Source: Proteobacteria bacterium UBA1148 (GTDB taxonomy: Bacteria; Pseudomonadota; Gammaproteobacteria; Steroidobacterales; Rariloculaceae). Taken from it: a stretch of 8,960 bases of DNA. Below are positions 1 through 5,553 of the stretch, piece after piece (position 1 is the stretch's first letter; every line of letters begins with the position of its first letter). A program made the translations under genes and the position numbers. The notes under the pieces are model-generated. The model was not told where the DNA came from. It made no database searches and worked only from the letters and a program-made list of their open reading frames with translations. The stretch lies in assembly GCA_002311835.1 (NCBI GenBank), contig DBZY01000021.1, positions 6,936 to 15,895 on the forward strand, given 5' to 3'.

Positions 1-83
1 AAAATATGGCGGTCCTTACGTACTTTAAGGTGCTGTGTCTGACAACCATTCCAAGACTCCCGTCTATTAGTTATTATTTCAAC

Positions 84-114
84 TTGATCACGATGATAAT
101 CGATTTTTTACACT
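84..114 (+). promoter_or_regulatory. Weak candidate promoter for the phosphatase-like gene
   Basis: A TTGATC hexamer at 84-89 is followed by TACACT at 109-114, but the 19-bp spacer is long. GATAAT at 95-100 is an alternative -10 box, without a good -35 partner. Either would give a short leader ahead of the start at 135. This is hexamer matching by eye only, so the call is tentative. Confidence 0.25.
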
Positions 115-122
115 CCGCGTCG

Positions 123-128
123 AAGGAG
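123..128 (+). promoter_or_regulatory. Ribosome binding site that fixes the start at 135
   Basis: AAGGAG lies 6 bases before the ATG at 135. The open frame runs upstream to an ATG at 6, but no Shine-Dalgarno precedes that one. The segment it would add also places a second hydrophobic stretch before the real signal peptide. The 135 start is therefore preferred. Confidence 0.75.
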
Positions 129-134
129 ACCGCT

Positions 135-683
135 ATGCACCCAAATCGCAGCATATGCACGGCTGTTGCTTCATGCGCCCTCTTGACTATCGCTCTCTCC
201 TCCAACGGACTTGCCCAACTCGATACTTTCGCGGTGAACTATGTAGTAGCTAGTGAGCGACTTCATACTGCCGGCCAACCTGACATGACTCAGCTTAGCA
301 GTGTGGCGGATCGCGGTTTCGAGTTAGTGATAAATCTTGCCCCACCAACCAGTCAGAATGCTATTCCGACTGAAGGGCAGCTGATCGCATCAACTGGAGC
401 CAGCTACCTAAACATTCCCGTAGACTGGGAAAATCCTACTTATGCCGATTTCGAGCTATTTAGTGGTGTTCTTAATCAATCGGGGGATCGACAAGTCCTC
501 GTCCACTGTATGTTGAATTTCCGTGCTTCCATGTTTACTTTTTTGTATCGAGTCGTGCACGAGCAAGTGTCGGCCGAAGAAGGTTTCAAAGCCGTAACAC
601 AGGTTTGGGAACCCGAGGATCATTGGGTTGAATTTGGGCAGATGGTACTTGACAGGCACGGAATTGATTTTGAGCTTCCGTAG
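135..683 (+). CDS. Secreted dual-specificity-phosphatase-fold protein (BLH/DSP-like) with a CX4R loop
   Basis: The protein has 182 residues. Residues 1-28 look like a Sec signal peptide: basic start, hydrophobic core about 10-22, likely cleavage after the Ala of GLAQ. This makes the mature protein periplasmic or exported. The rest resembles the small tyrosine/dual-specificity phosphatase-like family related to the 'beta-lactamase hydrolase-like' (BLH/DUF442) domain. It shows 'GQPD' at 47-50, 'GFELVINLAPP' at 61-71, a signature loop with His124, Cys125 and Arg130, and the 'W.P...W..F' ending at 158-167. Cys-x5-Arg is the canonical phosphatase loop; here only four residues separate Cys125 and Arg130. 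From memory, related proteins share a 'CxxNxRxS' form, so this may be a family trait rather than a lesion. Catalysis is uncertain and the substrate is unknown. It appears to be a single-gene unit, with a weak hairpin after the stop. Confidence 0.75.
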   Translation: MHPNRSICTAVASCALLTIALSSNGLAQLDTFAVNYVVASERLHTAGQPDMTQLSSVADRGFELVINLAPPTSQNAIPTEGQLIASTGASYLNIPVDWENPTYADFELFSGVLNQSGDRQVLVHCMLNFRASMFTFLYRVVHEQVSAEEGFKAVTQVWEPEDHWVEFGQMVLDRHGIDFELP

Positions 684-690
684 TTACGTG

Positions 691-706
691 CTCGCACTTA
701 GGCGAG
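691..706 (+). terminator. Weak hairpin after the phosphatase-like gene
   Basis: CTCGC (691-695) and GCGAG (702-706) can form a 5-bp stem with a 6-base loop, 8 bases after the stop codon. The downstream sequence has only a short T stretch, so this would be a weak intrinsic terminator at best. Confidence 0.25.
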
Positions 707-739
707 ACCTTTGCATCTTGCACAACGCCTCTATGGATA

Positions 740-800
740 GAGCAAATATAAATAAAAACAATTAGTTATAATAATATAAAATATCATTTTAAATATACTG
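740..800 (+). promoter_or_regulatory. AT-rich promoter region upstream of the Abhydrolase_10 gene
   Basis: This stretch is almost entirely A and T and contains a perfect -10 hexamer TATAAT at 767-772. No good -35 hexamer is found 16-18 bp upstream, so the promoter may rely on an UP-like or activator-dependent context. Transcription starting near 780 would leave a leader of about 135 bases before the ATG at 917. A strong GGAGG lies at 906-910. Confidence 0.35.
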
Positions 801-916
801 AAGCCCTGCAAATATCCTATTTTCGAGGCAAATCGAATGATTGGGCGCAACTAGCAACCAGGTCTGATTATGTATTTAGTTTACGATGGGAATGCTGAAA
901 GATTAGGAGGAAACAT

Positions 917-2911
917 ATGAATAAGAACCGAATACTTCTTTCGCTCATTTTCCTGGCTGCCTCAACTGCGATAGGCGAAGTGGTACGCATTGATGTTGAA
1001 CGTAGCCATGAAATCGCTAACGGGACTTCATATGGCCTAGCTGGCTCTTACGAGGGCATTGTCGGCAAGATTCATTACACCGTGGACCCCGATAACAGTA
1101 TTAACCAAATCATTACTGATATTGGGCATGCGGCAACGAACTCTGCCGGACTTGTAGAATTTTCGACTGATTTTTATTTGATCAAACCAAAAAATATCGA
1201 ATTGGGAAATGGCGCGGTCTTTGTTGAAGTACCTAACCGCGGTGGTAAAGGGATTCTTACCCGTTTTAATCGCGCCGCTGCGTCACTCGACCCCATATCG
1301 CATGAACACATGGGTGACGGATTCCTCCTACAACAAGGCTTCACTCTCCTATGGATAGGATGGCAACACGATACACCTCTCCAACAAGGTCGGCTGCGCG
1401 TCTACCCACCTATCGCCACCAACCATGATGAGACCATTGAGGGTGTAGTACGAAGCGATGTCATTGTCTCAGAAAAAGCATTTTCCCACTCGCTTGGAAA
1501 CCGGGGTCATATAGCCTATCCAGTAAAAGATCCTGCTGATCCACGTAATGTTCTAACGGTTCGAGATGGATTGATGGCAGAGCGTCAAATCATCCCACGC
1601 GAACAGTGGCAGTTTGCCCGTAGAGAAGATGGGCGCCCCGTTCAAGATCCAACTATGGTCTATTTGGATGCTGGGTTTGAACCTGGCCGAATCTACGAAG
1701 TGGTATACATCTCGCAAGACCCTCCCCTTGCAGGACTGGGACTTGCAGCGATTCGCGATGCAATTTCACTGGTGAAGTATGGCTCAGCTGATGAGTTAGG
1801 AATTCCAAGCGGCGCCATTGATAGAGCTATTACTTACGGTTCTTCACAGAGCGGGCGATTATTGCGCACCTATTTACACGACGGTTTCAACGAAGATGAA
1901 CAACATAGAAAAGTGTTTGATGGCGTCATTCCCCACATTGCGGGTGGCGCAAGAGGAAGTTTTAACCAACGCTTTGCCCAGGCATCCAGAGCGCCAGGCG
2001 GTGCTTTTGAATATCCTAATAGGGTTTTCCCGTTTGCCGACGAAATGCAAATAGATCCTGCAACCGGTATGCAGGATGGCTTGTTGACCCGCGTAACCTC
2101 GTCTTCTATGCCAAAAATATTTTATACAAACTCCTCCACAGAATACTGGAGATCTGTTGGGGCGCTTACACATACGACAGTGGACGGAAAACAGGATTTA
2201 CCGCTCTTGGACAACGTGCGTACTTATAATTTTGCGGGTACTCAGCATGGGCCCGCAGCATTCCCACCAAGACGAACTAGCAGTGGGCAGTACGCGCCTA
2301 ACCCAAACGATTACACATGGTTTTTGAGAGCACTATTAGTTCGTATGGACCAATGGATAAAAGATGGTCGGTTACCGCCACAAAGCCGCTATGCAACTCT
2401 CAAGCAAGAAACACTAGTAAGTTTCGAGGCTATGTCGTTCCCTAAAATACCCGGCATATCACCCTTGACAGAAGTCAGCATTGCCTACGCGCTTAACTTT
2501 GGTCCAGATCTTGCATCTAAGGGAATAATTACCCAAGAACCCCCCAGCCTTGGTTTGCCTTACCCGTTTCTAGTTCCTCAGGTCGATAAAAATGGTAATG
2601 AAGTCGACGGGCTTAGATCAACTGACGTTACTGTACCGCTTGCAACATATACCGGTTGGTTGCCCACAAATCCGGTATCCGGTACGGGGCTCTACGTGCC
2701 CTTTGCCCTTACGCGCGCTGAGCGCGAAGCCAATAATGATCCGCGTTTATCCATTGAAGAACGTTATAAAGGTCGGGCGCAGTATCTTGGGCTGGTCGCA
2801 GAATCAGCGCTGGAGCTAATTGATGGCGGCTACCTGCTGGATCAAGATCTGCAAAAAATTCTTGAAATTAGTGGAACCCATTGGGACCACCTAACAAATA
2901 AACTTGAGTAA
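917..2911 (+). CDS. Secreted alpha/beta hydrolase domain protein (Abhydrolase_10 type)
   Basis: The protein has 664 residues. The ATG at 917 follows AGGAGG at 905-910 with 6 bases between. Residues 1-20 form a signal peptide (basic MNKNR, then a hydrophobic core). The mature N-terminal half carries the family's beta-rich region, for example 'AGSYEGIVGKIHYTVDP' near 42-58 and 'GAVFVEVPNRGGKG'. The likely nucleophile elbow is 'GSSQSGR' at residues 308-314. Ser310 fits the GxSxxG pattern, while Ser312 is a second candidate. 'SSTEYWRSVGALTHT' and 'GTQHG' are typical of this family, and His444 in the latter is the probable catalytic His. These are large, poorly characterised proteobacterial and actinobacterial proteins presumed to be esterases or lipases. 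No substrate can be read from the sequence. It stands alone on the plus strand and converges with the 3008-3841 gene. Confidence 0.82.
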   Translation: MNKNRILLSLIFLAASTAIGEVVRIDVERSHEIANGTSYGLAGSYEGIVGKIHYTVDPDNSINQIITDIGHAATNSAGLVEFSTDFYLIKPKNIELGNGAVFVEVPNRGGKGILTRFNRAAASLDPISHEHMGDGFLLQQGFTLLWIGWQHDTPLQQGRLRVYPPIATNHDETIEGVVRSDVIVSEKAFSHSLGNRGHIAYPVKDPADPRNVLTVRDGLMAERQIIPREQWQFARREDGRPVQDPTMVYLDAGFEPGRIYEVVYISQDPPLAGLGLAAIRDAISLVKYGSADELGIPSGAIDRAITYGSSQSGRLLRTYLHDGFNEDEQHRKVFDGVIPHIAGGARGSFNQRFAQASRAPGGAFEYPNRVFPFADEMQIDPATGMQDGLLTRVTSSSMPKIFYTNSSTEYWRSVGALTHTTVDGKQDLPLLDNVRTYNFAGTQHGPAAFPPRRTSSGQYAPNPNDYTWFLRALLVRMDQWIKDGRLPPQSRYATLKQETLVSFEAMSFPKIPGISPLTEVSIAYALNFGPDLASKGIITQEPPSLGLPYPFLVPQVDKNGNEVDGLRSTDVTVPLATYTGWLPTNPVSGTGLYVPFALTRAEREANNDPRLSIEERYKGRAQYLGLVAESALELIDGGYLLDQDLQKILEISGTHWDHLTNKLE

Positions 2912-3007
2912 TTTACGAGGAAATGACCCAAGAGCATTTCTCGAATATCTTAACCAGGGAAAGTGAACGTATTGCAGACTTTGCAGAATCCTGATTAGGG
3001 TTGCCTT
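2912..3007. other. Convergent intergenic spacer without a clear terminator
   Basis: This 96-bp gap separates two convergent genes. GAAATG (2920-2925) and CATTTC (2935-2940) could form a 6-bp stem with a 9-base loop, but it is AT-rich and no T run follows on either strand. I see no standard bidirectional terminator. Confidence 0.5.
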
Positions 3008-3841
3008 TTACCCACGCACGTTAGGATCGACAATGTGCTCAGCGTCACGCTCCTCGCAAGGCACAGACCCAAAAAAGAAGGCCTCGGGATCTGGGTTGAG
3101 TCGACTCAGTTGAGAATCCAAAGTCCAAGGTTCTAGCAACATTGTGTCATCCACCGTAGCTTCCCAGTGCAGCGTATTACCCTCACGATGAATCCGCTCG
3201 GTAACCGTCATATCCCAGCTATGGATATACCCTGTCCAACCCAGCCAGCTTTCATTGTTAAATCCAACCGATTCAATGACCAAGGTATCATCCTCCCAAC
3301 GACCAACTGAATAGCCTAACCAACTTGTATCGGCCACCTGCAAAGGATGATGATCGCGCCCATCCAGCGGAATAACTCGGAATGCGGCTGGACCATAATT
3401 AACCCGGGAATCGTATAAAAAAACAATCTCAGTCGGCGTTTGTATAATCTTGTGCGGTGGTCCTACTCTCGGCACTCCGGCTGGTCGACAGTTAAAGACC
3501 GGATCTTGCAGCAAACCATTCCAATCCAGATCCTGTATCGTATCCCAGTGCTCAGGCTTATAAAGTGGCTTATTCCGGTGCGCACGCTCAAGAACCGCAA
3601 AGTCTTTTTCGAAATTTGCAATATCGTTGTTCCGTGATGGAAGGTTCAGGGTAATATCCCCATTCTCATCCGGCCCTGCAGTAACCCCTGCATTACGAAT
3701 AAGAATCCAATATCCGGACAAATCTGGGTGCCCATCCGCGGTGCGCGGTACTTCTTGCGTCTGCGCCGGAACGAGGTAACTCAATGTCAGAGCGACAAAT
3801 GCAATCTTTAACTGACTAGACAAGATAAACCTTCTATTCAT
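3008..3841 (-). CDS. Secreted hypothetical protein of the 'DGHPDLSGxW' family
   Basis: The protein has 277 residues. It starts with a basic, then hydrophobic signal peptide (about 1-29). The mature N terminus 'RTADGHPDLSGYW' (33-45) is the hallmark of a large uncharacterised secreted family that I recall as abundant in marine proteobacteria and Acidobacteria. Other family-like blocks are 'DPVFNCRPAGVPR' around Cys118, 'IIQTPTEIVFLYD' at 132-144, 'IPLDGRDHHP' at 157-166, 'GYSVGRWEDDTLVIESVGFN' at 176-195 and a C-terminal 'PCEERD' with Cys262. The two cysteines could form a disulfide after export. Repeated short beta-strand-like segments suggest an all-beta fold. An AAGGG at 3849-3853 lies 7 bases before the start codon. 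It is the last gene of the three-gene minus-strand operon, 55 bp after the DUF6152 gene. The function is unknown. Confidence 0.8.
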   Translation of the reverse strand: MNRRFILSSQLKIAFVALTLSYLVPAQTQEVPRTADGHPDLSGYWILIRNAGVTAGPDENGDITLNLPSRNNDIANFEKDFAVLERAHRNKPLYKPEHWDTIQDLDWNGLLQDPVFNCRPAGVPRVGPPHKIIQTPTEIVFLYDSRVNYGPAAFRVIPLDGRDHHPLQVADTSWLGYSVGRWEDDTLVIESVGFNNESWLGWTGYIHSWDMTVTERIHREGNTLHWEATVDDTMLLEPWTLDSQLSRLNPDPEAFFFGSVPCEERDAEHIVDPNVRG

Positions 3842-3896
3842 ATCAACACCCTTGATACCTATAGATCAGCGGTATCGTAAGAATAATTTATTACTG

Positions 3897-4295
3897 TCAT
3901 AGGGATGGATCCTGGCCACGCATAAGGAGACGAGTCCCCGATGGCAAGGTGATAGCAACCATTAATCCAAGCGGCTTGCCATTACGGGCAGGGTTGTATT
4001 CCACAGTGTACTCATGATCCACGACAAGCTCTTTGAGTAGTCCAGCCCTGCGTAGCGCGTTCAACGCCACTGATTCGATTGCCCAATTTACGACCTGCCC
4101 ATCGCCCTCATCTACATCGAGATAAAAGTAAGGGTGCGGGTTAATTAACTCGACCTTCGTCATTACCCCGGTCAGCGCCTTAAATTCATCAACCGCAAAC
4201 TGCGCCTGTACAGCATGGTGGGCAGACGCCATAAACGACGCGCTGAAGGAAAAGGCAAGAAATACGCACATAGAAAGTATCTTTAGTTTTTTCAT
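3897..4295 (-). CDS. DUF6152 family secreted small protein
   Basis: The protein has 132 residues with a clear signal peptide, cleaved probably after 'ASA' at residue 25, so the mature protein would begin with His26-His27. The core matches what I know of DUF6152: 'LTGVMTKVELINPHPYFYLDV' at 41-61, 'NWAIES' at 70-75, 'LRRAG' at 81-85, a VVDHEYTV strand and 'ITLPSGTRLL' at 115-124. The fold is probably a small beta barrel exposed in the periplasm. The N-terminal His pair and the NPH motif (52-54) could bind a metal, which is inference only. Its ATG overlaps the TGA of the preceding gene in an ATGA, and GGAG at 4302-4305 lies 6 bases before the start. Translational coupling with the 4292-5074 gene is therefore likely. 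The function is unknown. Confidence 0.8.
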   Translation of the reverse strand: MKKLKILSMCVFLAFSFSASFMASAHHAVQAQFAVDEFKALTGVMTKVELINPHPYFYLDVDEGDGQVVNWAIESVALNALRRAGLLKELVVDHEYTVEYNPARNGKPLGLMVAITLPSGTRLLMRGQDPSL

Positions 4296-5074
4296 TGAGA
4301 GCTCCGTCTCAGCAGTTCAGGTGTTGGAAACACCACGTATGGATTTTGAAAAAATTCCGTTACTGTCATATCCAGCGTCGTTTCACCGCCCAGCGTGTGG
4401 ACAATATGTGATGGAAAATAAACATCTAACAGTGGCCAGTCAATATAGTCAGTATAAATAGCCTCAAGCAAAGTCCGCCCCAGTATCGGGTGCTGAATAG
4501 TCATCTCAACTATCTCGGGGCGGTCATCGTTATTAAGTAGCACTCTGACGGGAATGCCGTCAACGTCAAAACCCAGCGTCCTAGACCCAACTCTCACCGC
4601 ATCTGGGTTGGCTACCACTGCATGGATGGCGCCGTGTGGTGTCAACCAAATCTGCTGTGCCTGCTCGGTCACCCGATCTACAGAGGGTGGTGTAGGGTCA
4701 ATTCCAGGTAATCTTTCGTCCCAAGCCTGGTTATCGCGAATGACATGTATTGTCCTTTGCTCCTCTCCATCAGAGCCTATATGCGTCATATCCCATCGAA
4801 TGGCAGGAATAGAGTAGTCAATGCCTACAGTGGCATTAGTTATATCAAAACGCGTCCAACTCCCATCAGATTGGGGCACACTCATCCAACCCTGACCTGA
4901 AAACTGCACAGTATTGATCGCATCCATTCTACGGCCCGGCCCAAACCCTCTGACCATGCCAATCGCCTCTGCACTACTCTCAATCAGCCGGGCATCACCA
5001 GTCAGCGCCTGAGCGTGCCCAAACTGCGCAAAAAACGATATCGCTACGATCGTCAATATGAGCCTAAATATCAT
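4292..5074 (-). CDS. Secreted LolA-like/outer-membrane lipoprotein-sorting-like beta protein, function unknown
   Basis: The protein has 260 residues from the ATG at 5074. A start at 5125 is also open, but only the 5074 start has a good ribosome binding site (AAGGAG, 5085-5090) and leads directly into a signal peptide (1-22, likely cut at 'GHA/QA'). The mature part begins with a short helix-like segment ('DARLIESSAEAIGMVRG'), then 'INTVQFSGQGWM' and many alternating beta segments, ending in 'YIDWPLLDVYFPSHIVHTLGG' and 'LDMTVTEFF'. This order resembles the beta-rich LolA/LolB-like region that I recall preceding a metallo-beta-lactamase domain in some marine bacterial proteins. Here the protein ends without any HxHxDH hydrolase domain. 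It is the first gene of the three-gene minus-strand operon. The assignment rests on the general pattern, not on a specific motif. Confidence 0.65.
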   Translation of the reverse strand: MIFRLILTIVAISFFAQFGHAQALTGDARLIESSAEAIGMVRGFGPGRRMDAINTVQFSGQGWMSVPQSDGSWTRFDITNATVGIDYSIPAIRWDMTHIGSDGEEQRTIHVIRDNQAWDERLPGIDPTPPSVDRVTEQAQQIWLTPHGAIHAVVANPDAVRVGSRTLGFDVDGIPVRVLLNNDDRPEIVEMTIQHPILGRTLLEAIYTDYIDWPLLDVYFPSHIVHTLGGETTLDMTVTEFFQNPYVVFPTPELLRRSSQ

Positions 5075-5084
5075 CGTCAAAACA

Positions 5085-5090
5085 CTCCTT
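5085..5090 (-). promoter_or_regulatory. Ribosome binding site that fixes the start at 5074
   Basis: On the minus strand AAGGAG lies 10 bases before the ATG at 5074. The longer reading frame beginning at 5125 has no such site and would put a polar, basic stretch before the hydrophobic core. The shorter start is therefore chosen. Confidence 0.7.
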
Positions 5091-5195
5091 GTGCGATTCG
5101 CATTAATAGTGAAACCCGACCGCATTCGTTACAGGTTCTAATGTTCTTTATTCAAGCCCACCACAAAGGCCCAATCTCTCTGATATTGTCTGATT

Positions 5196-5224
5196 TTACC
5201 TAATCTTCGGGTAAGAATTATTAT
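5196..5224 (+). promoter_or_regulatory. Candidate sigma70-like promoter for the korAB leader
   Basis: TATTAT at 5219-5224 matches the -10 consensus in five of six positions. TTACCT at 5196-5201 (three of six) lies 17 bp upstream. A start near 5231 would give a leader of about 320 bases containing all the inverted repeats seen up to 5431. TATAAA at 5446-5451 is a possible downstream -10 box, but it lacks a -35 match. Confidence 0.3.
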
Positions 5225-5271
5225 GTTGAGAGAGTTTAGCTCAATTTTATGCCACTATGGCCTGCCCAAAT

Positions 5272-5431
5272 GGCGAGCAACGCCGTAGGAAAGTCACATC
5301 TGTCTGTCAAAGAAAGCTTTCAACCAAGCCCTTTTCCGTGCCCTGGTGAGCGTGCCAGCACCCTTAGCCAGGACTTTTTAGGGGGGAGCGGCGAGGAAAA
5401 TACCCTTCCGAGCAAAATGGATGCTCGCCGC
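5272..5431 (+). ncRNA. Putative structured leader RNA or small RNA upstream of korA
   Basis: GGCGAGCA (5272-5279) is exactly complementary to TGCTCGCC (5422-5429), which could close a domain of about 158 bases. GCGGCGAG (5388-5395) is exactly complementary to CTCGCCGC (5424-5431), a local hairpin using the same 3' strand. CGAGC (5410-5414) can also pair with GCTCG (5423-5427). Between them sits a terminator-like hairpin (5342-5379). Competing pairings of this kind are typical of attenuators and riboswitches, but I recognise no known class: the TPP, cobalamin, glycine, c-di-GMP, 6S, SRP, tmRNA and RNase P signatures I looked for are absent. This is structure by eye, without energy calculation or alignment. 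Confidence 0.35.
5342..5379 (+). terminator. Terminator-like hairpin with T5 run inside the korA leader
   Basis: CCTGG (5342-5346) pairs with CCAGG (5368-5372), and the run TTTTT follows at 5375-5379. The 21-base loop contains a possible inner stem GTG/CAC (5352-5354 with 5359-5361). It lies about 175 bases before the korA start. If transcription begins upstream, it could act as an attenuator or as the 3' end of a short RNA. The stem is short, so the call is uncertain. Confidence 0.3.
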
Positions 5432-5553
5432 GGAATGAGTGACAGTATAAAATGGAGTTTCGTAAGCCAGTTTCTCCTAAGAAAATGATAGCACTGCGAC
5501 CAGCCGTTACAAGGACGTACTAGTGGCCGCGCACATGAGGAGCACTCTGCATC

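Larger units (their letters stand above)
5126..5553. other. Divergent intergenic region between the secreted-protein operon and korAB
   Basis: This stretch of over 400 bp lies between divergent transcription units. The left part (5126-5250) is AT-rich and must hold the promoter of the minus-strand operon, although I cannot place it with confidence. The right part (about 5250-5440) is GC-richer and contains several inverted repeats, listed separately. A 79-codon open frame (5249-5488, plus) lies in it, but it has no Shine-Dalgarno, no recognisable family and is low in typical coding features, so I do not call it a gene. A perfect 10-bp palindrome GAAAGCTTTC lies at 5312-5321. The region fits a long 5' leader of korA or an independent small RNA. 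Confidence 0.6.

Noticed and set aside
6..134. In-frame N-terminal extension of the phosphatase-like protein
   Set aside because: The ATG at 6 has no ribosome binding site, while the ATG at 135 has AAGGAG and begins a proper signal peptide.
2917..2942. Intrinsic terminator between the convergent genes
   Set aside because: The stem is only six AT-rich pairs with a 9-base loop and no T run on either side.
5075..5125. In-frame N-terminal extension of the LolA-like protein
   Set aside because: It has no ribosome binding site before 5125, and it would add a polar, basic stretch ahead of the signal peptide.
5249..5488. 79-codon open frame in the korA leader, plus strand
   Set aside because: It has no Shine-Dalgarno, no recognisable domain or signal peptide, and overlaps the strongest inverted repeats. 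It is more likely a chance frame in structured RNA.
5251..5553. TPP or other known riboswitch for the TPP-dependent enzyme
   Set aside because: The conserved TPP-aptamer words (CTGAGA and ACCTGATC-like) are absent, and signatures of the cobalamin, glycine and c-di-GMP classes were not found either.
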